NCBI RefSeq assembly: GCF_024347315.1
Contig: NZ_AP025460.1
Span: 1 to 64,000 of the forward strand
DNA: 64,000 nt
Direction: 5' to 3'
Origin: Vibrio atlanticus
Lineage (GTDB): Bacteria; Pseudomonadota; Gammaproteobacteria; Enterobacterales; Vibrionaceae
Under the pieces are notes generated by a model. The model was not told where the DNA came from, made no database searches, and saw only the letters and a program-made list of their open reading frames with translations. Shown one piece after another: positions 1 to 13,227 of the stretch (positions within the stretch are counted from its first letter, which is position 1; the number at the start of each line of letters is the position of its first letter). The translations under genes were made by a program, and so were the position numbers.

Positions 1-1422
1 GTGTCATCTTCGCTTTGGTTGCAATGCTTGCAACAGCTTCAAGAAGAGTTACCAGCTACAGAATTCAGTATGTGGGTACGTCCGTTACAAGCGGAGCTCA
101 ATGGTAATACTCTAACTCTATTTGCACCAAACCGATTTGTACTCGATTGGGTGCGCGATAAGTACCTAAATAGCATTAACCGTTTGCTACAAGAATATTG
201 TGGTAATGATATCCCGCATCTTCATTTTGAAATTGGGAACAAACGAGTTACGGCTCCAAAATCTGAGACTATCGCCCCAGCTCGTACCCGCACAGCCGCT
301 GATGTGGCCGCTGAATCGTCAGCACCTGCGCAGTTACAAGCTCGTAAGCCTGTTCACAATATCTGGCGTGATGAAGAGCCTGTAGCGGTTGATCTTAACC
401 ACCGTTCAAACGTAAACCCAAAACATAAGTTCAATAACTTTGTTGAGGGTAAATCAAACCAATTGGGTTTAGCGGCGGCACGTCAGGTTTCTGATAATCC
501 AGGAACAGCCTATAACCCGTTGTTTTTATACGGTGGCACCGGTTTAGGTAAGACACACTTGTTGCATGCGGTGGGTAATGCCATTGTTGATAATAAGCCG
601 AATGCGAAAGTGGTTTACATGCATTCTGAGCGTTTTGTTCAGGATATGGTGAAGGCGTTACAAAATAACGCGATTGAAGAATTTAAGCGCTACTACCGTA
701 GTGTTGATGCTTTGCTTATCGATGATATCCAATTTTTCGCAAATAAAGAGCGCTCTCAAGAAGAGTTCTTCCATACCTTTAATGCGCTGCTTGAAGGCAA
801 CCAACAGATCATCCTAACCTCTGACCGTTATCCAAAAGAGATCAACGGGGTAGAGGATCGTCTTAAATCTCGCTTCGGCTGGGGTTTGACGGTAGCGATT
901 GAGCCTCCTGAGCTTGAGACTCGTGTTGCGATCTTAATGAAGAAAGCCGAAGACCACCAAATTCACCTTGCGGATGAAGTGGCATTCTTTATTGCTAAGC
1001 GTTTACGCTCTAACGTTCGTGAGCTAGAAGGCGCATTGAACCGCGTTATTGCGAATGCAAACTTCACTGGCCGTCCGATCACGATCGATTTCGTGCGTGA
1101 AGCACTGCGTGACTTACTTGCCTTGCAAGAAAAACTGGTCACTATTGATAATATTCAAAAGACAGTCGCTGAATACTACAAAATCAAAGTTGCTGATCTA
1201 TTATCTAAACGTCGTTCTCGTTCTGTTGCTCGTCCACGCCAACTGGCGATGGCACTGGCTAAAGAGTTAACCAACCACAGCTTGCCTGAGATTGGCGATG
1301 CATTCGGTGGCCGTGACCACACGACCGTACTGCATGCTTGTCGTAAGATTGCTCAGTTGCGTGAAGAGAGCCACGACATTAAAGAAGATTATTCGAACTT
1401 GATTCGTACCCTTTCTTCTTAA
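1..1422 (+). CDS. dnaA: Chromosomal replication initiator protein DnaA
   Basis: DnaA is the AAA+ ATPase that binds 9-mer DnaA boxes at oriC, opens the duplex and helps load DnaB. The 473-residue protein shows an N-terminal interaction domain (about 1-90), a variable linker, a Walker A motif GGTGLGKTH near residue 178, a Walker B LLIDD near 238-242, and a C-terminal DNA-binding signature [15 protein letters not shown] near 435-450. Length is normal. The start is GTG at base 1, so its promoter and the neighbouring origin lie outside the window. It heads the classic dnaA-dnaN-recF-gyrB cluster. Confidence 0.98.
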   Translation: MSSSLWLQCLQQLQEELPATEFSMWVRPLQAELNGNTLTLFAPNRFVLDWVRDKYLNSINRLLQEYCGNDIPHLHFEIGNKRVTAPKSETIAPARTRTAADVAAESSAPAQLQARKPVHNIWRDEEPVAVDLNHRSNVNPKHKFNNFVEGKSNQLGLAAARQVSDNPGTAYNPLFLYGGTGLGKTHLLHAVGNAIVDNKPNAKVVYMHSERFVQDMVKALQNNAIEEFKRYYRSVDALLIDDIQFFANKERSQEEFFHTFNALLEGNQQIILTSDRYPKEINGVEDRLKSRFGWGLTVAIEPPELETRVAILMKKAEDHQIHLADEVAFFIAKRLRSNVRELEGALNRVIANANFTGRPITIDFVREALRDLLALQEKLVTIDNIQKTVAEYYKIKVADLLSKRRSRSVARPRQLAMALAKELTNHSLPEIGDAFGGRDHTTVLHACRKIAQLREESHDIKEDYSNLIRTLSS

Positions 1423-1503
1423 TACACAGTATTCTTAACCTTAATAAGCAGAATCTTGGCCACGTACTATTACGCAGTGCCATTTAGACCGTAAGAGCAA
1501 GAT

Positions 1504-2604
1504 ATGAAATTTACCATTGAACGTAGTCACCTGATTAAGCCATTACAACAAGTATCTGGCGCACTCGGTGGCAGGCCAACGCTTCCAATTCTAGGAAATC
1601 TACTGATTAAAGTAGAAGATAACGTGTTGTCGATGACAGCAACGGATCTAGAAGTTGAACTGATCAGCCGTGTAACGCTTGAAGGTGATTTCGAAGCGGG
1701 CAGCATTACTGTACCTTCACGTAAATTCCTAGATATCTGTCGTGGCTTGCCAGACAGCTCAGTGATCACTGTGGTATTGGATGGCGACCGTATTCAGGTT
1801 CGTTCTGGTCGTAGCCGCTTCTCATTAGCAACATTACCTGCGGCAGATTTTCCAAACATTGAAGACTGGAGCAGTGAAGTTGAAGTGTCAGTGACACAAG
1901 CTGAGCTACGCGGTCTTATCGAGAAAACCCAATTCTCAATGGCGAACCAAGATGTTCGTTACTACCTCAACGGTATGTTGTTTGAGATTGAAGGTTCGAT
2001 CCTACGAAGTGTCGCAACTGATGGTCACCGTATGGCGGTATCTCAAGCACAATTGGGTGCCGATTTTGCTCAGAAGCAGATCATTGTTCCTCGTAAAGGT
2101 GTGCAAGAGTTAGTGAAGCTACTGGATGCACCAGAGCAACCGGTAACGCTGCAGATTGGTAACTCTAATGTGCGTGCTGAAGTGAACAACTATGTCTTCA
2201 CTTCTAAGCTGGTTGATGGTCGTTTCCCTGATTATCGCCGCGTAATGCCGCAAAATACTACCAAGACACTTGAAGCTGGTTGTGATGAATTACGTTCAGC
2301 ATTTTCTCGTGCTGCGATTCTGTCGAACGAAAAATTCCGTGGTGTTCGCGTTAATCTTGTAGATAGCGAGATGCGCATTACCGCGAACAACCCAGAACAA
2401 GAAGAAGCGGAAGAAGTGTTAGATGTTAACTTCGACGGTGACGCGCTAGAGATTGGCTTCAACGTAAGCTACGTATTGGATGTTCTGAACACACTACGTT
2501 GTGAGCAAGTTCGCATCTCAATGTCAGACGCCAATGCGAGTGCTCTTATCGAGAACGCACAAGACGACAGCGCGATGTACGTTGTTATGCCTATTCGCTT
2601 ATAA
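1504..2604 (+). CDS. dnaN: DNA polymerase III beta sliding clamp
   Basis: DnaN forms the ring-shaped dimer that tethers DNA polymerase III and other partners to DNA. The 366-residue length matches the family, with three repeated clamp folds. Recognisable segments are the N-terminal MKFTIERSHLIKPLQQVSG, the central VATDGHRMA stretch, and the C-terminal MYVVMPIRL that closes the partner-binding pocket. It follows dnaA by about 80 bp and precedes recF, the usual order, so co-transcription with both is likely. Confidence 0.98.
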   Translation: MKFTIERSHLIKPLQQVSGALGGRPTLPILGNLLIKVEDNVLSMTATDLEVELISRVTLEGDFEAGSITVPSRKFLDICRGLPDSSVITVVLDGDRIQVRSGRSRFSLATLPAADFPNIEDWSSEVEVSVTQAELRGLIEKTQFSMANQDVRYYLNGMLFEIEGSILRSVATDGHRMAVSQAQLGADFAQKQIIVPRKGVQELVKLLDAPEQPVTLQIGNSNVRAEVNNYVFTSKLVDGRFPDYRRVMPQNTTKTLEAGCDELRSAFSRAAILSNEKFRGVRVNLVDSEMRITANNPEQEEAEEVLDVNFDGDALEIGFNVSYVLDVLNTLRCEQVRISMSDANASALIENAQDDSAMYVVMPIRL

Positions 2605-2678
2605 GCGTTGTTTGTGATGTTTACTGATCAACAACGTTTACCTATCGAGTCGTGATTGAAGATTAATATGAAGACGTT

Positions 2679-6193
<3,515 letters not shown>

Positions 6194-6233
6194 TATCTTT
6201 GATACTTCGCTCTTTCGCTTAATTTCTGTGTCA

Positions 6234-6299
6234 GAGGTGCTCACATACATTCGTATGCTCCGCGCCTCTTCCTTGAACTAAAACGAAATAGCTTCGTTT
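6234..6299. repeat. Two consecutive inverted repeats after gyrB
   Basis: Two hairpins lie between the gyrB stop and its terminator. The first, 6234-6268, pairs GAGGTGC and CATAC with GTATG and GCGCCTC around a short loop. The second, 6281-6299, pairs AAACGAA with TTCGTTT. Neither ends in a strong U tract, so they look like REP/ERIC-like intergenic repeats or 3' end stabilisers rather than terminators. Confidence 0.5.
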
Positions 6300-6321
6300 C
6301 AAAAAACTCAATATCTTATTG

Positions 6322-6356
6322 AAAAGACTGTCAGAAATGACGGTCTTTTTTGTTTT
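6322..6356 (+). terminator. Intrinsic terminator of gyrB
   Basis: A stem AAAAGAC-t-GTCA / TGAC-g-GTCTTTT closes on a GAAA tetraloop and runs into TTTTTTGTTTTT. It lies about 130 bp after the gyrB stop and is the only strong terminator before ibpA. Confidence 0.85.
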
Positions 6357-6403
6357 TAAGTGATTGAAAAATATTGGATTGGAAAAATAATTGAAAATAA
6401 ACG

Positions 6404-6432
6404 CTTGAAACTATTTTGTTCAATCCACATAT
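6404..6432 (+). promoter_or_regulatory. Predicted sigma-32 heat-shock promoter of ibpA
   Basis: The -35 element CTTGAAA (6404-6410) and the -10 element CCACATAT (6425-6432) are separated by 14 bp. They match the RpoH consensus CTTGAAA / CCCCATnT with one mismatch in the -10. Transcription would start near 6438, leaving a leader of about 260 nt before the ibpA start codon. Confidence 0.75.
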
Positions 6433-6601
6433 CTAGTTGTGAAGAGGATGACTGTCTTGCTCTACAAGAGAAGAAACAGAACCTTCATAACCGTTGCTAG
6501 AGTATCGCTCAATAGAGGATAACTTTGGCAGCACACAATTTAAAAATTGATTCATTGTCATGTCCCAGAGTTGTCACTAAACGAGGTGAAACCCGTGGAA
6601 T

Positions 6602-6697
6602 GCGAATTGAATCCCTTAGCTGTTTACTAGGTCACACACAGGTTCGATCTAAGTAAAATTCGCAGCTAAGACTATTGCTTACTAAAAGGATAGCATT
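6602..6697 (+). promoter_or_regulatory. ROSE-like RNA thermometer in the ibpA leader
   Basis: The last leader hairpin pairs CTA-TTGCT (6672-6679) with AGGA-TAG (6687-6693) and so sequesters the Shine-Dalgarno AGGA. The TTGCT opposite AGGA is the hallmark U(U/C)GCU of ROSE thermometers, which melt on heating to free the ribosome site of small heat-shock genes. Upstream, two mutually exclusive pairings are possible: GCGAATT (6602-6608) with AATTCGC (6657-6663), and TTAGCTG (6616-6622) with CAGCTAA (6663-6669). Pairing was read by eye. Confidence 0.65.
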
Positions 6698-7132
6698 ATG
6701 AGAACTGTAGATTTCACTCCACTTTACCGCAACGCAATCGGCTTCGATCGTCTATTCAACATGATGGAAGCGAACACATCGAAGAACTCTTCTGGCGGTT
6801 ACCCTCCATATAACATCGAGCAAAAAGATGAGAACAACTACCGTATTACTATGGCCGTTGCTGGTTTTGCAGATGATCAATTAGACCTTACTCAAAAAGA
6901 GAACATGCTAATTGTTAAAGGTGAGCGTAAAGCTGAAGCAGAGAAAACCTTCGTATATCAAGGTATTGCCGAGCGCGATTTCGAACGTAAATTCCAACTG
7001 GCTGACTACGTAAAAGTGGTAGGTGCAAGTATGGAAAATGGTCTTCTTCACATTGACCTAGAACGCGAAATTCCAGAAGCGATGCAACCACGTAAGATTG
7101 CTATCAACGGTAATAGCCTACTAGAAGGCTAA
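6698..7132 (+). CDS. ibpA: Small heat-shock protein, Hsp20/IbpA family
   Basis: This cytoplasmic holdase chaperone binds unfolding proteins and hands them to DnaK and ClpB. The 144-residue protein has an N-terminal [20 protein letters not shown] typical of IbpA/B, an alpha-crystallin domain from about 35 to 128 ([46 protein letters not shown]) and a short tail with IAI resembling the IxI oligomer motif. It is a single gene bounded by terminators, with a sigma-32 promoter and a ROSE-like hairpin over its ribosome site, so both transcription and translation are probably heat induced. It could equally be called ibpB; Vibrio usually has one copy. Confidence 0.93.
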   Translation: MRTVDFTPLYRNAIGFDRLFNMMEANTSKNSSGGYPPYNIEQKDENNYRITMAVAGFADDQLDLTQKENMLIVKGERKAEAEKTFVYQGIAERDFERKFQLADYVKVVGASMENGLLHIDLEREIPEAMQPRKIAINGNSLLEG

Positions 7133-7268
7133 TACCCGTCATACTTGAAGCTACAGCGTTGTTGACGTCGTAAATTCCCCCTAATTACATAGGTTCCCTA
7201 TGCTCATAGGGCTGAATTTTCTAGTCGCCTAGCTGAACCCCCAATTATTTAGGGTATTCAAGTGACAA
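7131..7268. repeat. Imperfect palindromic intergenic repeat
   Basis: The ends are related in inverted orientation: AATACCC with GTCATACTTGAA at the left, and GGGTATT with CAAGTGAC at the right. The centre holds a perfect hairpin, CCCTATG (7196-7202) with CATAGGG (7205-7211). This resembles dispersed non-coding palindromic repeats that I have seen in Vibrio intergenic regions. No coding capacity is visible. Confidence 0.45.
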
Positions 7269-7290
7269 ACATTATCGGGAAGTAGAAGTG

Positions 7291-7330
7291 AAAGAGCACC
7301 AGTACCTTGAAGAAGGTCGGTGCTCTTTTT
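7291..7330 (+). terminator. Intrinsic terminator downstream of ibpA
   Basis: The stem AAAGAGCACC...ACCTT / AAGGT...GGTGCTCTTT ends in a T run. It terminates ibpA and insulates it from the convergent avtA gene; an upstream A-poor flank makes it weak in the reverse direction. Confidence 0.8.
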
Positions 7331-7362
7331 GTATTTGGGTTACAGTAAGCTAAAAGCTCAGA

Positions 7363-8613
7363 TTACTGTTCTGAGTAAGCCTTTTTCACTTCTTCAGCAA
7401 TGATTGAAATGCCTTTCTGCATCGCCTCATCATCTTGCACGTAGTTCATGCGTAGACATTGATGGGCATGATCCCATTCGTCTTCTTGGCCGATAAAGAA
7501 GTATTCACCCGGAACAATCAATACGCCACGAGCTTTGAGGCGGTCGTACAGCTCCATGGTGGTAATCGGCAGTTCATCAAACCATAGCCATAAGAAAATA
7601 GCGCCTTCAGGCTTATGGATACGGAAGCGAGGGTCATCGATCGCTTCTTGTAAAAGCTCAACCGCACGTAGAGATTTGTCTTTATAGAAAGGTTTTATTA
7701 CCTCACTGCTCAAGCGCAGTAAATCGCCTTTTTCAATCATGTGATTGGCAATTGCAGGGCCGACACTGTTTGGTGCTAGGCTGATAATGCCATTCATGTT
7801 GGTCAGAGCTTGTGTTACTTCTTCGCTCGCAATCACGATACCGCAACGTACACCCGGTAAACCAAGCTTAGATAAGCTCATGCACAGAATGGTATTTTCA
7901 TTCCAGAACGGTTCGACATCTTCAAAGATGATGTTTGGAAACGGTAGGCCATAGGCATTATCGATCAGTAGCGGAATGTTGTTTTCACGCGCCAGTTTAT
8001 CCAGTTTACGTACTTCTTCGTCGGTCAACACGTTACCGGTTGGGTTGGTTGGGCGAGAAGCACAGATAGCGGCAACCGAGTCATCAACCTTGAGCTGTTC
8101 AAAATCAACGTGGTATTTAAACTGGCGGTTTTCTAGCAGTTCGATCTCTGGGTGGTAAGAGATAAAAATATCGTCATCAATGCCCGCATCGCCGTAGCCG
8201 ATGTATTCTGGTGCGATCGGCAACAATATCTTCTTGTGAGAACCGTCTGGCTGTTGACCCGCTAACAGGTTGAATAGGTAAAAGAAGCCACTTTGACTGC
8301 CGTTGGTCAGGCTGATGTTTTTCTCGCTGATGTCCCAACCATAGGTCTCTTTCAGCATTCCAGCTAACGACTTAATGAAGCTGTCTTTACCTTGTGGACC
8401 ATCGTAGTTGGCGAGGGCGGCAATGAGTTCTCCACTGGCGAGCATGTCGGCACTGGCTTGGTTAAAGTAATCGAGCATGGCTGGGATAGCGGCTGGGTTA
8501 CCACCACCGAGCATAATTGCACCAGAAGTTCGCAGGCCATCATTCAAATCATCCATTAAACGAGTGATTCCAGAGTATCGATTAAACTTTTCACCAAACT
8601 TTGAGAACTGCAT
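7363..8613 (-). CDS. avtA: Valine-pyruvate aminotransferase
   Basis: AvtA is a PLP enzyme that transfers an amino group between valine and pyruvate (transaminase C), linking branched-chain amino acid and alanine pools. The 416-residue protein is a fold-type I aminotransferase. The PLP-binding lysine is Lys249 in SLSKLGLPGVRCG, NPTGN lies at 190-194 and the cofactor-contacting DNAYG at 218-222. The N-terminus MQFSKFGEKFNRYSGITRLM is characteristic of AvtA. An AGGT ribosome site precedes the ATG. It stands alone on the minus strand, downstream of malS. Confidence 0.95.
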   Translation of the reverse strand: MQFSKFGEKFNRYSGITRLMDDLNDGLRTSGAIMLGGGNPAAIPAMLDYFNQASADMLASGELIAALANYDGPQGKDSFIKSLAGMLKETYGWDISEKNISLTNGSQSGFFYLFNLLAGQQPDGSHKKILLPIAPEYIGYGDAGIDDDIFISYHPEIELLENRQFKYHVDFEQLKVDDSVAAICASRPTNPTGNVLTDEEVRKLDKLARENNIPLLIDNAYGLPFPNIIFEDVEPFWNENTILCMSLSKLGLPGVRCGIVIASEEVTQALTNMNGIISLAPNSVGPAIANHMIEKGDLLRLSSEVIKPFYKDKSLRAVELLQEAIDDPRFRIHKPEGAIFLWLWFDELPITTMELYDRLKARGVLIVPGEYFFIGQEDEWDHAHQCLRMNYVQDDEAMQKGISIIAEEVKKAYSEQ

Positions 8614-8810
8614 TACTTATTTTACCTAATTCATTGTGATTGCTTGTTATGTGTCATTAAGGCAGACCTTATGTCTACCATCAGTGTGTTCCTTGAACAT
8701 ACCGCAATGTTTTTGCGACGCATAGCGCCAAATGCTCTAACACGAAAAAAACTTCTATAAAGTTTAACTAATGAGTGTCTGCTTTCTTATTGGACGAGTG
8801 TTTCGTGCTC

Positions 8811-8840
8811 AAAAAAGGAGAAGCCTAAGCTTCCCCTTTA
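8811..8840 (-). terminator. Terminator of the alpha-amylase gene
   Basis: An AAAGG-a-GAAGC / GCTTC-c-CCTTT stem with a CTAA loop lies about 30 bp after the amylase stop. On the minus strand it runs into a six-base T tract. Confidence 0.75.
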
Positions 8841-8868
8841 GTTTCTACTATTTTATGTCAATGAACGG

Positions 8869-10956
8869 TTATTTCGAGCCGGTGTACACAACCAACACCT
8901 TGTCATCTTGGTATTGGCGCTCGAAGGCATAGTAGCCCTTGCTGTTACGGATGATGTGCTTGCCTTGAGCAACCGCTGGGTGGCGTTGGCGGAATTGGCC
9001 AAGCGCTTGCCAGTGTTCCAGCAACTCCGCTCGTTCGCCTGTAATTTGATCCCAAGGCATGTCTGAACGGGTGCCCTGCATCGGATCTGATCCTGTTGGG
9101 CCAAAATCTCGTGCAATCTCATCACCGTAATAGATCTGCACTGCACCGGGAGTCAGCATCAACGCGTTTGCAGCTTTGGTTTGTTTAGCAAAGTCACTGC
9201 CGTGCTGTGTCCAGAATAACGAGGTGTCGTGAGATGAAAGGTAACTCAACACGTTGAACTCACTGTCACTGTTGATCTTGTCTGCGTAGCGTAGGTAGTC
9301 AGCATCGAGATCGGATAGACACTTAAGTGCTTTGGGTGCGATATCACTCTGGAATTCAAAGTTGATGATCGAATCAAACCCGTTAGCGAAATAGTCTGAT
9401 TTCACTACGCTGTGCGCCCACACTTCACCTGTCATCCAGAATGGTAGGTCATCCAACGCTTTGTCTGGGTTGTTTTGCTTCCATTCTGCAAGCGCTTGGT
9501 TAGTGCTATCTTTAAGCTCTGTCCACGCATCTAACTCAACGTGCTTGGCGGTATCGACCCTAAAACCATCAACGCCATATTCGCGCACCCAATCTGATAG
9601 CCAAGTGATTAAATGGTCACGAGGGATTTGGAGTTCATCGGTCGCGCTGGTGGACTTATTGCGATAGAAGTTAGGCAGCCCGGTTGTCTCTGTCGACTCT
9701 GTTTTGAAATCGGGCAGGTGTGCCAGAGACATGGTGAGGTTGTTGTAACCCGGAGAGTCATAAGCACCAATGTCGCTGCGTAACCAAGCTTTACCCCACC
9801 ATTTCTCCCACGCTTCTTTGTCACTGTAAGAGATGTAGTTATTGAAGTAGTGCCAGTTCTGGCCTGCTTCTGGTTGCCAATCTGTCCAGTTTTCGCCGAG
9901 GGTTTGTTTAGCTTGTTCATCGGTAAGGTTGAGTTTGCCGAAGTCGAACTCTTGCATGTCGGCAAGCGTGGCGTAGCCAGTGTGGTTCATCACCACATCC
10001 CAAACAACGCGAATGCCTTTGCTGTGCGCGGTATCGATGAAGGTTTTCAGTTCGTCTTCGGTGCCCATGTTGTCATCGAGCTTGGTCCAGTCTTGGTGGT
10101 AGTAGCCATGGTAGCCATAATGTTTGAAGTCGCCGCGATCGCCACCGCCAACCCAGCCGTGGATCTGCTCTAGTGGAGAGGTAATCCAGATAGCATTGGC
10201 ACCGAGCGATTCTATATAGTCGAGTTTTTCGGTTAAGCCTGCCAAGTCACCACCGTGGAAGGTGCCGATGTCATCTTGTCCGTCTTGGCTGCGACCATAG
10301 CTGTTGTCGTTATCAGGATTACCATTATGGAAACGGTCGGTCATTACGAAGTAAACCGTGGTGTTGTCCCAACTAAAATCGGCCTTGGTTTCTGGTTCTA
10401 CTTTCTCAAGCAGCAGAACACCTTGGCTATTTTCTGCTGGCTGCATGGAGACGCTGCCGTTGGTTACAGTCGCTTGTGTGCCTGAAAGAGCATCTCTAAC
10501 TAAGGTGCCATCGTCAAAGGTCTGAGCAACATTGACAGTGGTTGGCTGATCACTAGGAACCGGACAAGCAAAGCTTTGTACTTGTTGCTGCTTTGGCTTT
10601 ATCTGAACCGTGAGTTCATTGGTTTGTGGGTTGAGCGTAAATTGGTAGGTGTTAGCACGAAAGATCTTAATCTCTATTTCAGATTTATCGGCGCAGTCGT
10701 TTAGGCGAAGGGGCTTATTGAATTTGATGCGGCTTTCTTCAGCCAGCGCAAAGTTGGTACCACAGGTATTTTGAGTATCGCCGATAGAGAAGGTATAGCT
10801 ACCTTTAGCGAGTTCCTGTTCTGCAATCACGGTACCTTTACCTGTTGATTCAAATACGACAGTGTCGTTATCAATCGTCAGTAGTAGGTTGTTATCACTG
10901 GTTTGGCTGCATGCGCTGAGTGCGAGTATTGAAAGCGCGAGTACTGTTTTTTTCAT
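8869..10956 (-). CDS. malS: Alpha-amylase, MalS type, with lipoprotein signal
   Basis: This GH13 enzyme hydrolyses alpha-1,4-glucosidic bonds in maltodextrins. The 695 residues begin with a signal peptide ending in the lipobox LSAC (Cys16) followed by Ser-Gln, which predicts outer-membrane anchoring. A beta-rich N-terminal region (about 25-190) precedes the catalytic barrel. The four GH13 regions are visible: DVVMNH near 318, GFRVDTAKH near 463 (nucleophile Asp), GEVWAH near 509 (acid/base Glu) and SSHD near 573. Segments such as EQIHGWVGGG and SYLSSHDTSLF match E. coli MalS, which is a soluble periplasmic protein; the lipobox is the difference. A good ribosome site GGGGAAGGGAAC precedes the ATG. 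Confidence 0.92.
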   Translation of the reverse strand: MKKTVLALSILALSACSQTSDNNLLLTIDNDTVVFESTGKGTVIAEQELAKGSYTFSIGDTQNTCGTNFALAEESRIKFNKPLRLNDCADKSEIEIKIFRANTYQFTLNPQTNELTVQIKPKQQQVQSFACPVPSDQPTTVNVAQTFDDGTLVRDALSGTQATVTNGSVSMQPAENSQGVLLLEKVEPETKADFSWDNTTVYFVMTDRFHNGNPDNDNSYGRSQDGQDDIGTFHGGDLAGLTEKLDYIESLGANAIWITSPLEQIHGWVGGGDRGDFKHYGYHGYYHQDWTKLDDNMGTEDELKTFIDTAHSKGIRVVWDVVMNHTGYATLADMQEFDFGKLNLTDEQAKQTLGENWTDWQPEAGQNWHYFNNYISYSDKEAWEKWWGKAWLRSDIGAYDSPGYNNLTMSLAHLPDFKTESTETTGLPNFYRNKSTSATDELQIPRDHLITWLSDWVREYGVDGFRVDTAKHVELDAWTELKDSTNQALAEWKQNNPDKALDDLPFWMTGEVWAHSVVKSDYFANGFDSIINFEFQSDIAPKALKCLSDLDADYLRYADKINSDSEFNVLSYLSSHDTSLFWTQHGSDFAKQTKAANALMLTPGAVQIYYGDEIARDFGPTGSDPMQGTRSDMPWDQITGERAELLEHWQALGQFRQRHPAVAQGKHIIRNSKGYYAFERQYQDDKVLVVYTGSK

Positions 10957-11070
10957 TGTTCCCTTCCCCTGAATAAACAGGTCAGTTATAGCAAACTATG
11001 CCCTCTACAGTCTGAGTGCTGATTCATTCAGTTAATCAATAACACCTCTACAAACAAATGCTTGGTTCAC

Positions 11071-11102
11071 AAAAACAAAAAGGGAAGCTTTCGCTTCCCT
11101 TT
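11071..11102 (-). terminator. Terminator of the glyQS operon
   Basis: A perfect stem AAAGGGAAGC / GCTTCCCTTT with a TTTC loop (11079-11102) is followed on the minus strand by TTTTTGTTTTT. It lies about 55 bp after the glyS stop. Confidence 0.9.
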
Positions 11103-11158
11103 GGGTGTTTACCTGTTGTTGCTCAGAGTATGAATTAGAGCAACAGACTCACTCGTGC

Positions 11159-13225
11159 TTATTTTTGCAGTAGAGAGATGTCAGCAATCTGTAGGAACAG
11201 GTTACGTAGGTTGTTCAGTAGCGTTAGACGGTTCTTCTTAAGCGCTTCATCATCAGCCATAACCATTACGTTATCGAAGAATGCATCAACAGGTTCACGT
11301 AGATCAGCAAGCTTGCTTAGGGCTTCTTGGTAGTTGCCTGTTGCGAATGCTGGTTCTAGTGCTTCCGTCATGACTTCAACGTTTTCAGCCAGTGCTTTCT
11401 CTGCGTCTTCTTGAAGAAGAGTTAGGTCGATTTCTGCTGGTAGTTCGCCATCGAATTTCGCAAGGATGTTACCTACACGTTTGTTCGCTGCTGCTAGTGC
11501 TTCTGCTGCTTCCAGTTCACGGAAGTGAGAAACCGCTTTAACACGTTGGTCAAAGTCTGCAGGCTTAGTTGGACGACGTGCTAGTACCGCTTGGATGATA
11601 TCAACGCTGAAACCAGCATCTTGGTACCATGCGCGGAAACGACCTAGCATGAAGTCGATAACGTCAGCTTCTACGTTTTCGTTGGTTAGCTTGTCGCCTA
11701 GTAGCTCTTTCGCTTTACCGATCAGATCGGTTAGGTCTAGGTTGTAGCCGTTTTCAACGATGATACGTAGCACACCGAGTGATGCACGACGTAGCGCAAA
11801 TGGGTCAGAACCTTTTGGAGCTTGGCCAATACCGAAGATACCTACGATAGTGTCTAGCTTGTCTGCCATTGCTACTGCAGATGAAATACCAGTGCTTGGC
11901 AGTGTGTCACCCGCGAAACGAGGCATGTACTGCTCGTAAAGTGCCAGTGCTACTTGCTCGTCTTCACCATCGTGAGTCGCGTAGTGCATGCCCATCACAC
12001 CTTGAGTATCCGTAAATTCGAATACCATAGATGTCATTAGGTCACACTTAGCCAGTAGGCCTGCACGCTTAGACTTTTCAACGTCAGCATCGATTTGCTC
12101 AGCAATGTAGCCAGCAAGTTCTGTGATGCGGTCGGTTTTGTCTTTGATAGTACCCAATTGCTTCTGGAAGATAGCTTGGTCTAGTTCAGCAAGACGATCG
12201 ATCAGCGGGCGCTTACGGTCTGTGTTGAAGAAGAACTCAGCATCAGCAAGACGTGGACGTACAACCTTCTCGTTACCTTCGATTACGTGACGAGGCTCTT
12301 TAGACTCGATGTTCGAAACGAAGATGAAGTTTGGTAGAAGGTTCTTATCAGCGTCATACACTGGGAAGTACTTTTGGTCGCCTTTCATGGTGTAAACCAA
12401 GGCTTCAGAAGGCACTTTTAGGAACTCTTGCTCAAACTTAGCAGTAAGCACCACTGGCCATTCAACCAAAGAGGTAACTTCTTCAACAAGGTCATCTTCT
12501 AGGTCTGCAATACCGCCAACCGCGTCTGCTGCTTTTTTAGCATCAGCAAGGATGATCGCTTTACGCGCATCGTAATCTGCCATTACTTTACCGCGCTCTT
12601 CTAAGATCGCAGGGTATTGGTCAGCAGAGTCGATAGTGAACTCTTGTTCGCCCATGAAACGGTGGCCACGGATAGTACGAGCAGAAGCTACGCCTAGGAT
12701 CTCGCCTTCAACAAGCTCATCACCTAGTAGTACTGTCAGTGTTTTCACTGGACGGATAAATTGAATGTCTGAGTTACCCCAGCGCATTGCTTTAGGGATT
12801 GGTAGGCCAGCGAGAGCTTTCGCAGCGATGTCCATCACCAATTCTTGAACAGGTTTGCCAGCTACTTCCTGTTTGAAAAGAAGCCACTCGCCTTTGTCTG
12901 TTTTCAGGCGGTCAGCTTGCTCAACAGTAATACCGTTACCACGAGCCCATCCTTGTGCAGCTTTAGTCGCGTTGCCTTCAGCATCGAATGCGACAGAAAT
13001 TGCAGGACCGCGCTTCTCAACGACTTTGTCTGCTTGGCCTTCAGCCAGTGCCGTCACTTTAAGTGCTAGACGACGAGGTGCTGCGTACCACTTAATGCCT
13101 TCGTGAGAAAGCTCAGCCGCTTTAAGGCCCGCTTCAAAGTTAGAAGCAAAGGCTTCTGCTAGAGAACGAAGTGCCGTTGGTGGAAGCTCTTCCGTACCCA
13201 GTTCAATTAGAAAATTCTTCGCCAT
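11159..13225 (-). CDS. glyS: Glycyl-tRNA synthetase beta subunit
   Basis: GlyS is the tRNA-recognition subunit of the bacterial alpha2-beta2 glycyl-tRNA synthetase, which charges tRNA-Gly. The 688-residue length is typical. The N-terminal [20 protein letters not shown] and the internal [19 protein letters not shown] region ([19 protein letters not shown]) are family hallmarks, and the C-terminal part is the helical anticodon-binding domain. The ATG lies 2 bp after the glyQ stop, so the two genes form a tight operon with glyQ first. Confidence 0.97.
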   Translation of the reverse strand: MAKNFLIELGTEELPPTALRSLAEAFASNFEAGLKAAELSHEGIKWYAAPRRLALKVTALAEGQADKVVEKRGPAISVAFDAEGNATKAAQGWARGNGITVEQADRLKTDKGEWLLFKQEVAGKPVQELVMDIAAKALAGLPIPKAMRWGNSDIQFIRPVKTLTVLLGDELVEGEILGVASARTIRGHRFMGEQEFTIDSADQYPAILEERGKVMADYDARKAIILADAKKAADAVGGIADLEDDLVEEVTSLVEWPVVLTAKFEQEFLKVPSEALVYTMKGDQKYFPVYDADKNLLPNFIFVSNIESKEPRHVIEGNEKVVRPRLADAEFFFNTDRKRPLIDRLAELDQAIFQKQLGTIKDKTDRITELAGYIAEQIDADVEKSKRAGLLAKCDLMTSMVFEFTDTQGVMGMHYATHDGEDEQVALALYEQYMPRFAGDTLPSTGISSAVAMADKLDTIVGIFGIGQAPKGSDPFALRRASLGVLRIIVENGYNLDLTDLIGKAKELLGDKLTNENVEADVIDFMLGRFRAWYQDAGFSVDIIQAVLARRPTKPADFDQRVKAVSHFRELEAAEALAAANKRVGNILAKFDGELPAEIDLTLLQEDAEKALAENVEVMTEALEPAFATGNYQEALSKLADLREPVDAFFDNVMVMADDEALKKNRLTLLNNLRNLFLQIADISLLQK

Positions 13226-13227
13226 GA

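Noticed and set aside
6448..6522. 24-codon open frame in the ibpA leader
   Set aside because: The ATG has no properly spaced ribosome site and the product (mostly basic and short) matches nothing I know; it lies in a structured leader.
9461..10485. Plus-strand open frames opposite the amylase gene
   Set aside because: They are shadows of the malS reading frame without ribosome sites or recognisable domains.
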